26,726 bases of DNA from Bianquea renquensis (GTDB lineage: Bacteria; Bacillota; Clostridia; Lachnospirales; Bianqueaceae), in contig NZ_JACRSQ010000038.1 in NCBI RefSeq assembly GCF_014384895.1, positions 1 through 26,726 on the forward strand. The letters run 5' to 3'. The translations under genes were made by a program, and so were the position numbers. Positions 5,874 to 14,943 of this stretch are shown in pieces. The notes below the pieces were generated by a model. The model was not told where the DNA came from and searched no databases. It saw only the letters and a program-made list of their open reading frames with translations. Every line of letters begins with the position of its first letter. The first letter of the stretch is position 1.

Positions 5874-7893
5874 TGCATCCTCCCAAAAATCGCAGAATAT
5901 TTCGAAGTTCGTACACCGTATCCGGCACATAATACTTCGACCCAGCAAACTGCTTGCGGAATTTGTGCAGATACCGTTCCAACACTTGATCCTCTTTCCA
6001 GAGTACTTTCCCCTGAAATAGCCGGTACAGCATAACCGTATTCATGTCCAGGCCGAAGACGATTCTGCTGGTCAGCGCTGCATTGGAGCAGACGGTGATG
6101 ATGGTTCGCCCCTCCGGGTTTTCATTCAGAAGAAAAAGCTCCCACGGCGCAGCGCTTGGATACCGCCTTGTCAATCCCAGCTGAAAAGGAAGGTTTTCTG
6201 GGTTTCTCGGGTGAGGCTTTACCACAAAGCGTCCCGCCCCCACCGTCTGCTGACACTCTCGCATCAATTCTATATCATTGGTTTTAAGTCCCTCCGCCCG
6301 GAACGACTGTTCCAGAAAGATAAACTCCGCACCTTCGTCCGGCTTCTCGTATTCGAAAATATAGTTCAAGAGTTCTCGGAGCTCCCTGTCATCTCGCCTG
6401 ATTTTGGGCAGCGCTCGATTCGCAAGCCCATCCCCTCTCATGGCAAGCCTCGGCTCGTAGAGCAGCACCTTGTTAACCTTTTCCCGGATACGCTTTCCCT
6501 CCGCATGGCGATTGATGGCAGCGCGGTCCTCCCTGAGAAAATCAATGACATAGGTTGAAAAACCGTCCTCAAAACAGATAAACTCACAGTTCTGCTGGGC
6601 AAAATGATAGGCCAGCATTCGCGTAAAGATATCATAATTGGAAAAATAGACTTCCGAATACGCGCTGAGCTCATCACTCAATCTCCACCGAAAAATAGCG
6701 GCGGCGTTCTGAAATTCCTCGGATATCTCCCTATCGCTTCCGGCGGATACTTTTTTATTCAATTCCTGTGTCTTTCCGAAAATTACCCGGTCAAACAGCC
6801 CGGTTTCCCTCAGACGGGGCACATAGGCCTCCATCTTTGGCGTCACATCCGTCACAATCAAATCCACCGCTCGTCCATCCAAAATTGATCGTTTCATATG
6901 GACCGCTGTGAGAAGTTGATACACCGAATTCACAATGATCAGCGCTCTGTCATAGATCATATATTGCGACCTCCCGATTCTCCTGATTATAAAACTCTCT
7001 CGTAAATTCTCACATCCGGTGGAATCGAACGTATAAATGACCTCCGGCTTTTGGCAAAACACATAGGGAAGCAGTTCGGACGGGAACGGTTTGCGTATGA
7101 TCTCGGCGCCAGGAAAGATCTCCCCGTAGTCTATGGTATCGTCGGGATGCGGTTTGATCACCATAGGGATTCCCTGAAGCGGACCGTCTCGCAGCCGCTC
7201 ATATAATCGCTTTTGCTCCGCCTCGCTCATCATTCCCAGATTGGCAAAATGCTGGGTCAGAAGGATGGCCTCCGCCTTGGTCCCAATGGCCCGCTTCAGA
7301 AAAAACCGGATGATCGCCTTGCGCTTTCCATTGGACAATCTCTGCAGCTGTTCCTCCACAGAAAAATCCTCCCACCGCTCCTCCGGGCTATCCACGGTCT
7401 GCGCCCTTCTCAGGCAGATAACCCTGCGGATATAGGGATTCTTCCCGTTGAACAGTCCGTGTTTCTGCGCAATTGCCGCATGGACAGGAAAATTTTTGGA
7501 GAGTGCCAGCGCCAGCTCCTCCGGCCGGCTTAGCATTCCAGCCGCATCCTCAAAGAACGCAAAGGAAATGCCCTTCTCTAGCAAGTACAGGGTAAAATAA
7601 AAATGAGCTCCTGCTATATAGATTTCCTCAAATTCTTGGATCCCATAGGGGATGATCCGATGATATTGCCGGATGACATCTTGCACGATCTGCCTCTCAT
7701 CCCCATGTGGAATCTGGAGATAGGGGAACAGGTACACTTCATCGAAAAATCTCGCCAGCTTTTTATATTGGGGATATTTCCCCGTTATAAAATCTGGGAG
7801 GATCAGAACCGCCTTATCGTTTCCGTGGAACGCCATCCGGTGCAGGATCACTTCCAGCAGCTGATAGGAGCTGACCGCGTGATACAGAACCAT
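5866..7893 (-). CDS. Tandem two-domain sialyltransferase-like (CMP-ulosonate) transferase
   Basis: The 675-residue protein holds two similar GT-B-like units. Unit 1 (about 1-310) starts with MVLYHAVSSYQLLEVILHR and contains FFEDAAG, VIKPHPDD and YTFDSTGCEN. Unit 2 (about 315-675) starts with ALIIVNSVYQLLTAVHMKR and contains CFEDGFSTYV, VVKPHPRNP and TVCSNAALTS. These follow the three motifs of bacterial sialyltransferase families GT38/GT52/GT80: (D/E)(D/E)G, HP, and the Ser/Thr motif. Unit 1 has EDA where unit 2 has the normal EDG. I start at ATG 7891-7893 with GGGAG six bases upstream; a TTG at 7920 is less likely. Because the next genes encode CMP-ulosonate enzymes, I infer that it transfers that sugar, perhaps with two linkages or as a disaccharide. 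Alternatives are teichoic-acid-type GT-B transferases with similar HP motifs. Confidence 0.75.
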   Translation of the reverse strand: MVLYHAVSSYQLLEVILHRMAFHGNDKAVLILPDFITGKYPQYKKLARFFDEVYLFPYLQIPHGDERQIVQDVIRQYHRIIPYGIQEFEEIYIAGAHFYFTLYLLEKGISFAFFEDAAGMLSRPEELALALSKNFPVHAAIAQKHGLFNGKNPYIRRVICLRRAQTVDSPEERWEDFSVEEQLQRLSNGKRKAIIRFFLKRAIGTKAEAILLTQHFANLGMMSEAEQKRLYERLRDGPLQGIPMVIKPHPDDTIDYGEIFPGAEIIRKPFPSELLPYVFCQKPEVIYTFDSTGCENLRESFIIRRIGRSQYMIYDRALIIVNSVYQLLTAVHMKRSILDGRAVDLIVTDVTPKMEAYVPRLRETGLFDRVIFGKTQELNKKVSAGSDREISEEFQNAAAIFRWRLSDELSAYSEVYFSNYDIFTRMLAYHFAQQNCEFICFEDGFSTYVIDFLREDRAAINRHAEGKRIREKVNKVLLYEPRLAMRGDGLANRALPKIRRDDRELRELLNYIFEYEKPDEGAEFIFLEQSFRAEGLKTNDIELMRECQQTVGAGRFVVKPHPRNPENLPFQLGLTRRYPSAAPWELFLLNENPEGRTIITVCSNAALTSRIVFGLDMNTVMLYRLFQGKVLWKEDQVLERYLHKFRKQFAGSKYYVPDTVYELRNILRFLGGCNE

Positions 7894-7929
7894 CCGTTTC
7901 TCCCTTTCTGCCCTTTTCAAAACCGGCTG

Positions 7930-9945
7930 TCACCCAATATGGATCTCGTCCAGCAATTCCTCCAGCCCTGCCATAAAGGCTCTGTTCCTCTCGCCTTCAG
8001 CGCAGAGCATGGGTGCGTAGGCATCTCGCCCGCTGATTGGGAGCGTCAGTCCAAGCTTTCTCTCTGTCTCGAGCCATTGCCCCACAAAATCTAGAATCCC
8101 CCTGTGGATCTCCCGTATCCGCTCGCCGTCAGTCCAATTCTCCTTGAATCTGCACTCCCAGCGCCCTTCTTTTCCTGGATAGAAGCCTTTCAAGCTCCCC
8201 TCCGGGGCGTCCAGAAGGAGCTCCCAATAAAGATTGTGGTTTTGTGCCGGATCGTGATATTTCCACAGGTCCCGATTTTCGCGCTGGGAATAGAGATAGC
8301 TCACCAGCTGTCCGCTGAGCATAAAGGGTTCCCCCGCGTCCGCCTCGGGGCTACGGCCGGCGGTGGTTCCGGCTATAATTCCTGTTATGCAGCACGGTAG
8401 CCCCCAAAGTCTGTTCACGGCGCAGTCCAACATCACCGCGCCGCTCCCCGCCCAGCCGATGTCCACGGCCGCCGCTGTATGGCACCCCTGTAGCAGTGTC
8501 CTATAGTACTCTCCCCCAGCCGCCACTTGCTCTTCGTAATGGGCGAGAACCTGATCCCAGGTGTCTACTATATAACGTTTTACATTTTCCACATTTCTAT
8601 TCGTCAATTCTGAATCTGGCTCCTCTTTTATCCTCTGGCAGAGTGAATCTAGCATATGGGAGAGCTCCATCCCGCCCAGGATCTCCCGGAGGGTATAGTG
8701 CTGATTGACCTTGTGGTAGAGAAACCGCCTCAAGTAATCATATCGGTAATAGCGCGCCGTCAGCTTCACAGCTGCCAGTCTAGACCAATATGCATACTCC
8801 GTGTTCCCCCTCTCCTCGGGGTACATCTGTCTGTATGCTTGTAGGAGCACTGCGCCATCTCGCGACAAGAATAGAATCTTCTGAATCCCATGCGCCTTCA
8901 CATACCCGTGGATAAAGCGACAGTACCCTGCCACGAACAGCCCCCCATAGATAAAGCCGTATTCGTACTCTCTTGAATAGATAGAATGGCCGCTGTGAAT
9001 ATGACCATTCACAATCCCTCGGTATAGGCTCCCCGTCAGCGCCGACATGTCCTCGGGCCGGAACGGGCGTCCTGCCTCATTGACGTTGGGATACCAAAAC
9101 GCTTCAAAATGATGGCGCCGCGCCTGCTTCCCATCGGACTGCCGGTTGTCTCCCACATGGGCATAGGTCATCGTCCTCCCCATGGTCTCCCGAATCACTT
9201 CATATAGAGAGCCTTCACCCTTTGATTTCTCATAGTCACAGGAGACAAAATACTCCTCAAACTCACCATAACCGCATGTAGTCAGCAGATCCCGAATCTG
9301 ATCTTTGCCGAGATACATATCCGACGCTGCGATCAGCCGCTTTCCGTTCCGCTGTAGCTCCTTTACGATTGGAAGCATATAGGGATTCCCATAACAGCAC
9401 CGCTTCTCACACTCCCACTCCACTCGCATCCCGGTCTCCTTCGGGATTCCCGTCTCCGCCTCCATCGCATCCCAGATCTCCTCCAGCGTAACTTCGCTTG
9501 TCCCACTCTCCCTTCGTTTCTTGTCCCGGGCCTGCTGCTCCGATTCAATTCGGATTCGGGTGAAATCCGGATACTGTAGCCGGATCCCCGCCAGGTAAAA
9601 GACATGGGTGGGGTTTGAAAACGGTCGAAAAAGAAGGGTGTCGAATACGTCAAAGGAAATAATATCATAGGCCATAAGCTTTGCGGCAAGGGCCTCCGGG
9701 CTGCCCCGACTCCATAAGGACGACTCGCTGCCGGCTGCATAGAGGGTTTTCTCCTCATAGAAGGGGTATGGACTCCATCGCCCAAGGCTCCGCCGGAAGA
9801 GAAGATAATACTGAATGTTAAGCCAGAGGAGATATAACAGCGCCTCCGCGCGGTGCATCCCGTTCTTTTGTTTTCTCTTTTCTAGATATCGATCCCGTAT
9901 CCCCGGTACGCGGTTTACCAGCATCTGATACAATCGATCTCTCAT
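7930..9945 (-). CDS. COG5610-type HAD-superfamily protein with C-terminal polysaccharide-associated domain
   Basis: The protein has 671 residues. After a basic N-terminal helix region, residues about 90-300 form a HAD domain: ISFDVFDTLLFRPF (motif I), LIAASDMYLGKDQI (motif II), KSKGEGSLYEVI (lysine), AHVGDNRQSDGKQA (motif IV). The second half begins near KILFLSRDGAVLLQAY and includes AAAVDIGWAGSGAV. That arrangement is known as COG5610, found in capsule and O-antigen clusters, but its function is unproven; a phosphatase or phosphosugar transferase role is possible. The start ATG overlaps the ABC ATPase stop as ATGA (9942-9945), so the two are coupled. Its second half is related to the whole of the gene at 11521-12915. 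Confidence 0.8.
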   Translation of the reverse strand: MRDRLYQMLVNRVPGIRDRYLEKRKQKNGMHRAEALLYLLWLNIQYYLLFRRSLGRWSPYPFYEEKTLYAAGSESSLWSRGSPEALAAKLMAYDIISFDVFDTLLFRPFSNPTHVFYLAGIRLQYPDFTRIRIESEQQARDKKRRESGTSEVTLEEIWDAMEAETGIPKETGMRVEWECEKRCCYGNPYMLPIVKELQRNGKRLIAASDMYLGKDQIRDLLTTCGYGEFEEYFVSCDYEKSKGEGSLYEVIRETMGRTMTYAHVGDNRQSDGKQARRHHFEAFWYPNVNEAGRPFRPEDMSALTGSLYRGIVNGHIHSGHSIYSREYEYGFIYGGLFVAGYCRFIHGYVKAHGIQKILFLSRDGAVLLQAYRQMYPEERGNTEYAYWSRLAAVKLTARYYRYDYLRRFLYHKVNQHYTLREILGGMELSHMLDSLCQRIKEEPDSELTNRNVENVKRYIVDTWDQVLAHYEEQVAAGGEYYRTLLQGCHTAAAVDIGWAGSGAVMLDCAVNRLWGLPCCITGIIAGTTAGRSPEADAGEPFMLSGQLVSYLYSQRENRDLWKYHDPAQNHNLYWELLLDAPEGSLKGFYPGKEGRWECRFKENWTDGERIREIHRGILDFVGQWLETERKLGLTLPISGRDAYAPMLCAEGERNRAFMAGLEELLDEIHIG

Positions 9946-10736
9946 TTTGGCACTTCCTTCAGCTTCTCGTAGGCATCACACACATCCCTCGGATCGCCCT
10001 GGGCTCTCAAGCGTCCCTTTTCGATCCAGATGGCTTTTGTACAGTTGTTCCGGATTACAGAGGTTGAATGAGACACGATGAGCACCGTGGAGCCTCCGTG
10101 AATCATCTCTCGGATTCGCGCCTCACTTTTCTGTCGAAAGAACATATCCCCGACGCTCAGCACCTCGTCCAGAATCAATATCTCAGGAGTATCTCGGACT
10201 GTGGCGATGGCGAACCCTAATCTCGATACCATCCCAGATGAGTAATTCCGCACTTTCTCCTCCATAAAGCCTTCCAGTTCTGCAAACTTCACAATATCGC
10301 TGTATTTTTCGTCGATATACTCTCTTGTGTATCCGATAATCGCCCCGTTAAGGTAGACATTTTCCCTGCCCGTAAGCTCCACGTCGAAGCCGGTTCCCAG
10401 TGTCAGAAGCTGAACCTTTCTCCGATCCACCTCCACGGTCCCGCTCGTGGGGATCAGTGCGCCGGAGATGATTTTCAGCATGGTACTTTTTCCAGAGCCG
10501 TTTGTACCGATAATCCCTGCCACTTCCCCCTGATGGACGGTAAAGCTTATGTTGTCCAACGCTTTAAATTCCTCGTAGCTGTGCTCCCTCCGGAGTGTGC
10601 GAACTAGCAATTCTTTAATGCTCGTGGCTTCGTCCTTAGCCCTCCTGAACTGCATCGTCACATTTTTCACAGCGATGTCAGTCCCTTTACGGTTTTGATT
10701 CGGGCCCTCTCCCCTCTCCTTCGTCCAGTTTTCCAT
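9942..10736 (-). CDS. ABC transporter ATP-binding protein for polysaccharide export (TagH/Wzt type)
   Basis: The 264-residue ATPase has Walker A GTNGSGKST, an ABC signature written YSSGM in place of LSGGQ (typical for TagH/RfbE/KpsT-type exporters), Walker B ILILDEVLSVGD and the switch histidine in IVSHSTS. The N-terminus (about 1-45) is polar and contains IAVKNVTMQFRRAKDEATS, usual for this subfamily. There is no long C-terminal carbohydrate-binding extension as in many Wzt proteins, so recognition of a capping sugar is less likely. The start ATG 10734-10736 has AAGGTG upstream, 10 bp after the permease stop; a longer frame to 10814 would overlap the permease. It powers export of the lipid-linked glycan across the membrane with the adjacent permease. 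Confidence 0.93.
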   Translation of the reverse strand: MENWTKERGEGPNQNRKGTDIAVKNVTMQFRRAKDEATSIKELLVRTLRREHSYEEFKALDNISFTVHQGEVAGIIGTNGSGKSTMLKIISGALIPTSGTVEVDRRKVQLLTLGTGFDVELTGRENVYLNGAIIGYTREYIDEKYSDIVKFAELEGFMEEKVRNYSSGMVSRLGFAIATVRDTPEILILDEVLSVGDMFFRQKSEARIREMIHGGSTVLIVSHSTSVIRNNCTKAIWIEKGRLRAQGDPRDVCDAYEKLKEVPK

Positions 10737-10746
10737 GGCGTTCACC

Positions 10747-11520
10747 TTATATCCTCTGCATGATTTTGTATTTATTTTTCTTAAAGATCCAATATCCGAT
10801 GTAATACATTCCAACCCCCCAGAGAATCATTTGCGCCCATTCCACCCCTCCGGGCACTTGCCCGTACATCACGGCTTTGCGGAGGCAGTGAATGTAGGTG
10901 TAGATGGGGTTGTTCAGGATGATGATTCGGATGAATCCTTGGAGCTGCTCCGCCGGATAAAAGATAGCGGAACAGTACATCCAGAGGGTGAGAATGACCG
11001 AGTACAGATGTTTTACATCTCCAAAGAAAACGTAGGCCGCCGCCAACAAATACGATACTCCCGTTGCAAATAGAAATAGGAGGACAAGGAATGCCGGAGA
11101 GAGAAGCATCGTCCATTTTGGCGCGACCCGAAAGAGGATCAGCATCACCCCATACGCGGCCAATGAGTACCCCATATTAATCAGAGCTGTATAGATCCGT
11201 GTGAGAATGAATAGCTCCATAGGGAATTTCACTTTGAGAAGCAAAGTTTTATTGTCCACTAAGGTGGTCATAGCGGCATTTGTTGCCCCTGTGAATGCCT
11301 GCCACAGAATATATCCTGTCAGATAATAGATGGGATAATTCTCGATAGACCGGCGAAACAGCTGGGAAAAAATAAGGGAGAGAACCGCCATGGAGAGAAG
11401 TGGATTCAACACGCTCCACACAATCCCCAGGTAGGATCTGGCGTATTTGCGTTTGATTTCCCGGGAAGTCAGTTGCTTGACCACAAAGGCGTACTGTTTC
11501 CTCTGCTGTCGTTCCTCCAT
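10747..11520 (-). CDS. ABC-2 type polysaccharide export permease (TagG/Wzm type)
   Basis: The 257-residue membrane protein has the family N-terminus (LTSREIKRKYARSYLGIVWS, an amphipathic helix with the RxKYxxSxLGxxWS pattern) and about six hydrophobic segments, including LLSMAVLSLIFSQLF, a run near residues 110-130, and AAAYVFFGDVKHLYSVILTL. The C-terminus is basic (KKNKYKIMQRI). It forms a dimeric channel and works with the ATPase encoded directly downstream. ATG 11518-11520 directly abuts the stop of the preceding gene, consistent with coupling. The substrate should be the glycan assembled by the surrounding transferases. Confidence 0.93.
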   Translation of the reverse strand: MEERQQRKQYAFVVKQLTSREIKRKYARSYLGIVWSVLNPLLSMAVLSLIFSQLFRRSIENYPIYYLTGYILWQAFTGATNAAMTTLVDNKTLLLKVKFPMELFILTRIYTALINMGYSLAAYGVMLILFRVAPKWTMLLSPAFLVLLFLFATGVSYLLAAAYVFFGDVKHLYSVILTLWMYCSAIFYPAEQLQGFIRIIILNNPIYTYIHCLRKAVMYGQVPGGVEWAQMILWGVGMYYIGYWIFKKNKYKIMQRI

Positions 11521-12915
11521 TTACTTGTGCTCCCTCCTATCTCTTTGGAATGCGAACATTTTTCTAATATACCGCAGATATTGATAGAGTACATGCTGTC
11601 GAAGATGGCGGCGGACGTGCCGGCCGCACCGGACAACACTGCCTTCATACCACGCGCTCTCCCGGATAGACCCGTCCCGGCGGCCGGACATGACAAGGAG
11701 TTTGTGGAGCAGATGATTGGCTGTCAACTCCCTCTCTGTCAGGAGCGCTGCCACCGGCTGCTCCCCGCCCTCCAACACGTCGTCGGAGAAGGGAAGACTG
11801 CCAAACACTTCTGCCTCCGCCCTGGACGGCTCTCCCATAAACCGTTTTAGCAGCTGCCGGATCGTCTCCTTATCCTCCAGACATGCCGCTCTCTCAAATC
11901 CCCTTTCCCCTATCTCCTCTGCCAGCCGGTGAATATACTCCATCACCACCCTTTCGATTCCCTTCACGAATTCGTTTCTCCCCTCGCCCGCCGTTCCGTA
12001 GAGAGGGACATACTGTCCCCCCTCATTCCTATACCCCAGAGTCATTCCATGGGGCGCTGAATAGACGGCTTCAAACAGACAATTGTTAAAATATACCTTC
12101 TCTTGCAGATGCCTCCCTGGGTCAAAAAAATAACAGTGGTATGCCGGCAGTCTTTCCTTTGGAGGCAGCTCATACAGTCCCCAGTAGTATCCCTCTAGCT
12201 CTCTCGTCCGCCCTAGCTGGGAAAGGGCATCCCCCAGCAGTTTTTGCATGGACCCCGTCCAGCCGCTGTCCACAATGGCATCGGGGATATCCTCCAGCAT
12301 GCCTTCCTGCCGCAAATACCCTGCCAGCCCTGGCATTGCATCTTTCGAGTGCTTCATCATATAGTTTTGAAATATTCTACACTTGCCCAGTTGACGGCGA
12401 ATCTCCGGGAGTTTGGCAAAGGGAATGACCGCATTCGGCTCAAGGGTTCGATCCAGGCTGGCCAGAACTTTCTCCCGCTCCTCCTGGGTAAGCCCTGCTC
12501 GACTCAGCACCTTCTCCAGGGTAACGTCGATTCCCCCGCGGCATACATACCCCAGAGCCGCGTCCAGATTCAGATGAAACATGGGAATTCGAATGGAGTA
12601 CCGTGAGACGCTTACGTATCGGCACTCAATGGGCAGCCTAAATTTTTCACAGAAAATTAGCGCCGCGCGGTACATGAGATATCCATCCCGCGCTAAAAAA
12701 TACAGCCGTCTTTTTCCGCTCTTCACCGCCTCCTGCAAAATCCACAGAACAAATCCCCCGAGAGCAGGGCCGAGGACGTGACTGCTTACGACAGCGGCCA
12801 CATCTTCCGCTGGCACTTGCATACTGTCAACGATTCGGTACATCCGAGGACTCTTTAACAAGCACTCTTGATATTTGCGCACTCGATCATCTTGACCGCT
12901 TTCCATTCGACTCAC
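11521..12915 (-). CDS. Stand-alone COG5610 C-terminal-type protein of unknown function
   Basis: The 464-residue protein has no HAD motifs but resembles the second half of the COG5610-type protein at 7930-9945. Shared features are RRLYFLARDGYLMYRAA against KILFLSRDGAVLLQAY, SVSRYSIRIP against YWSRLAAVKL, and DAIVDSGWTGSMQKLL against AAAVDIGWAGSGAV. Spacing between these blocks is also alike. The tail is strongly basic with RHVRRHLRQHVLYQYLR, which may bind the membrane surface or a glycan. The start GTG 12913-12915 overlaps the preceding stop as GTGA; ATG 12904-12906 is an alternative, and neither has a strong ribosome-binding site. It lies between a transferase and the exporter genes, so a role in chain building or transfer is likely. 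The catalytic activity is unknown. Confidence 0.75.
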   Translation of the reverse strand: MSRMESGQDDRVRKYQECLLKSPRMYRIVDSMQVPAEDVAAVVSSHVLGPALGGFVLWILQEAVKSGKRRLYFLARDGYLMYRAALIFCEKFRLPIECRYVSVSRYSIRIPMFHLNLDAALGYVCRGGIDVTLEKVLSRAGLTQEEREKVLASLDRTLEPNAVIPFAKLPEIRRQLGKCRIFQNYMMKHSKDAMPGLAGYLRQEGMLEDIPDAIVDSGWTGSMQKLLGDALSQLGRTRELEGYYWGLYELPPKERLPAYHCYFFDPGRHLQEKVYFNNCLFEAVYSAPHGMTLGYRNEGGQYVPLYGTAGEGRNEFVKGIERVVMEYIHRLAEEIGERGFERAACLEDKETIRQLLKRFMGEPSRAEAEVFGSLPFSDDVLEGGEQPVAALLTERELTANHLLHKLLVMSGRRDGSIRESAWYEGSVVRCGRHVRRHLRQHVLYQYLRYIRKMFAFQRDRREHK

Positions 12916-13739
12916 ATCTTTCTCTGTTTCCTTTTTGTCTTTTTTCTGATGTAGTGGTGTACCGGAGCTGGTACCGCGCCAACCAGGAGGGGTTTTAGCA
13001 CATAGTAAACGGTGGTCCTGTCTAGAATCCCCAGCATCTGAAATCCCTTGCGCCGCAGTTTCATCTCTCGGATTCTCCGTCTATATGTCCTCTTTCTGTA
13101 AGACGCGAAGTCTTCCCAATACTGAAGCAAAGCCTCCTGTATGTTATATCCCCGGCATCCATTTCCATAAAGCCGCATAAATAATTCATAATCTTCGCAT
13201 TGCAGGATTTCCTTGGACGTGCTGTACCCTCCATGTTGCGTCAGGCATTCCTTTCGGATCATCACCGATGGGTGGATATAGGGTGAGTTCAGCAAAAAAT
13301 CGCGCGCCTTTGGGATCTCTGGCATTGTCTGATAGCCCCAGACGCCCTGACTGTCGATCAGTTCTGCATTGGAACCGGTCCATTGATACTGAGGATGGGT
13401 TTCTAAATATCGGTATTGTCTCTCCAGACGGTCAGCCCGCGAAATGTCGTCGTCATCCATTCTGGCAATATAGGTTCCCCTCGCGTGCCGGATACATTCA
13501 TTCAGGGCATAGGCAAGCCCCCGATTGTGGGTGCCACCAAAGAGGCGAATCCGAGTATCCAGATTGGCCGCTTCTGCAATGACCCTTCGATACGGTTCCT
13601 CCGACCCGTCATCGTATAGAATCAGCTCCCAGTCCTGAAAACTCTGCCGGATGATGGAATCGATAGCCCCAAAGAAACGGTTCTTGTCCGCCGGATTGAA
13701 CACGCCCATGATGACGCTGATTTGAATTTTATTTTTCAT
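12912..13739 (-). CDS. GT2 family glycosyltransferase
   Basis: The 275-residue protein is a compact GT-A family 2 transferase. Motifs: ISVIMGVFNPADKNRFFGAI (nucleotide-binding start), LILYDDGSEEPYRRV, GLAYALNECIRHARGTYIARMDDDDIS with the metal-binding DxD in MDDDD, and LQCEDYELFMRL with the catalytic-base ED. The C-terminus ends in a strongly basic stretch (YIRKKTKRKQRKM) that may contact the membrane surface. ATG 13737-13739 overlaps the GT4 gene by 11 bp. It should add one sugar to the lipid-linked intermediate; the donor is not deducible. Confidence 0.93.
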   Translation of the reverse strand: MKNKIQISVIMGVFNPADKNRFFGAIDSIIRQSFQDWELILYDDGSEEPYRRVIAEAANLDTRIRLFGGTHNRGLAYALNECIRHARGTYIARMDDDDISRADRLERQYRYLETHPQYQWTGSNAELIDSQGVWGYQTMPEIPKARDFLLNSPYIHPSVMIRKECLTQHGGYSTSKEILQCEDYELFMRLYGNGCRGYNIQEALLQYWEDFASYRKRTYRRRIREMKLRRKGFQMLGILDRTTVYYVLKPLLVGAVPAPVHHYIRKKTKRKQRKM

Positions 13740-14922
13740 GTGCTCTCCGTTCTAATCTGTGGTCCACATCCGAATAGATTCGCCTCATGACGGCGTTGGC
13801 ATACACCTTGTCAAAGGCTTTCACCGAGTTTTGACAGTGGAATTTCATTTTCATTTTCTTCTCCGCGCTCAGATTCTGTATCCTTTCGATTCCTTCCACA
13901 AATCCTTCTACGTCGTCACAGGGGAAGACATATCCATTCTTTCCATGCTCCATGTACTCCCGCGTCCCCCGGTTGTCCGCTGCGATGACGGGAATCCCCA
14001 TGGCAAGGGACTCCAGGCCTGCCATGCCAAGCCCCTCCCGCTTCGACGGAAAGAGAGTGGCATCCGCCGCCCCCAGTATCTCAGGGACTTTTAAGCAGTA
14101 CCCATATAGGGTAACGCAGTCGCCCAGTCCCATCTCCTGAATCCAACGCTCCAGCCGCTGGCGAAAAAAGCCATCGCCACAGATTCCATACCGAATGTTG
14201 AAATGATTCTGATTCCTCTGTTTTAGTTTTGTCAGGGCTTCCAGCACGACTCTGTGATTTTTATTCTCATTCAGTTCCCCGATGGAGACAAGAAAGAATT
14301 CATCCTCCCGGATTCCTAGCCGTTCCCGGCAAAGATTCCGTTTCTCTTTTGTCACGGGCTTGAAAACATCGCGATCCAGCCCCGTCCCCGGAATTTTGTA
14401 GACGTGACCGCCCTTCTTCAGCCGGAATCTCCGGGCATTGATATAATCTTCCTCGTTAATTACAATGAGAACATCCGTAAACCGCGCCATCCATTTTTCC
14501 ACCCGATAATAGACTAGGGTATTGAGCAGGGGCGCACCTTTATAAAAATGGAATCCATGGGCGGTATACATCACCATAAGTTTCCAGCTTCGAAATAGAA
14601 GTCCCGCCAGACGTCCCAGGAGCCCCCCTACCGGCGTATGGCAGTGGATAACCTGGATATGACATGTCCGAATCAGCCATACGAGCTGGCGAAGCGCTTT
14701 CAGGTTGTCCTGTACCATGAAAGGAGATCTTGCGATGTCGATGTGGTGTGTCTGAACCCCCATCTGCTGAATTCTCGCTTCATCCGATATATAATGGGGC
14801 TCTCTCATATTGGAGGCGTAGTGTACCGCGAATCCCATACTCTGCAAGATTTTGACATTCTCCCGCTCAAATTTTCCAAGGAATTCATTGGTGGTCGTCA
14901 ATATCAGAATGTGCTTTCTCAT
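13729..14922 (-). CDS. GT4 family glycosyltransferase, first gene of polysaccharide operon
   Basis: The 397-residue GT-B enzyme begins with MRKHILILTTTNEFLGKF. TAHGFHFYKGAP near residue 120 is a common motif of exopolysaccharide GT4 enzymes, SIGELNENKNH is a donor-domain loop, and FPSKREGLGMAGLESLAMGI contains the E-x7-E signature that holds the nucleotide sugar. The active site faces the cytoplasm. ATG 14920-14922 has GGGGAGAGG 10 bases upstream, somewhat distant. It is the first gene after a strong terminator, so the operon promoter should lie in the 60 bases before it. No priming sugar-phosphate transferase lies in the window, so the lipid primer must be made elsewhere. Confidence 0.92.
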   Translation of the reverse strand: MRKHILILTTTNEFLGKFERENVKILQSMGFAVHYASNMREPHYISDEARIQQMGVQTHHIDIARSPFMVQDNLKALRQLVWLIRTCHIQVIHCHTPVGGLLGRLAGLLFRSWKLMVMYTAHGFHFYKGAPLLNTLVYYRVEKWMARFTDVLIVINEEDYINARRFRLKKGGHVYKIPGTGLDRDVFKPVTKEKRNLCRERLGIREDEFFLVSIGELNENKNHRVVLEALTKLKQRNQNHFNIRYGICGDGFFRQRLERWIQEMGLGDCVTLYGYCLKVPEILGAADATLFPSKREGLGMAGLESLAMGIPVIAADNRGTREYMEHGKNGYVFPCDDVEGFVEGIERIQNLSAEKKMKMKFHCQNSVKAFDKVYANAVMRRIYSDVDHRLERRAHEK

Positions 14923-14943
14923 GACCGGTCAACCTCTCCCCAT

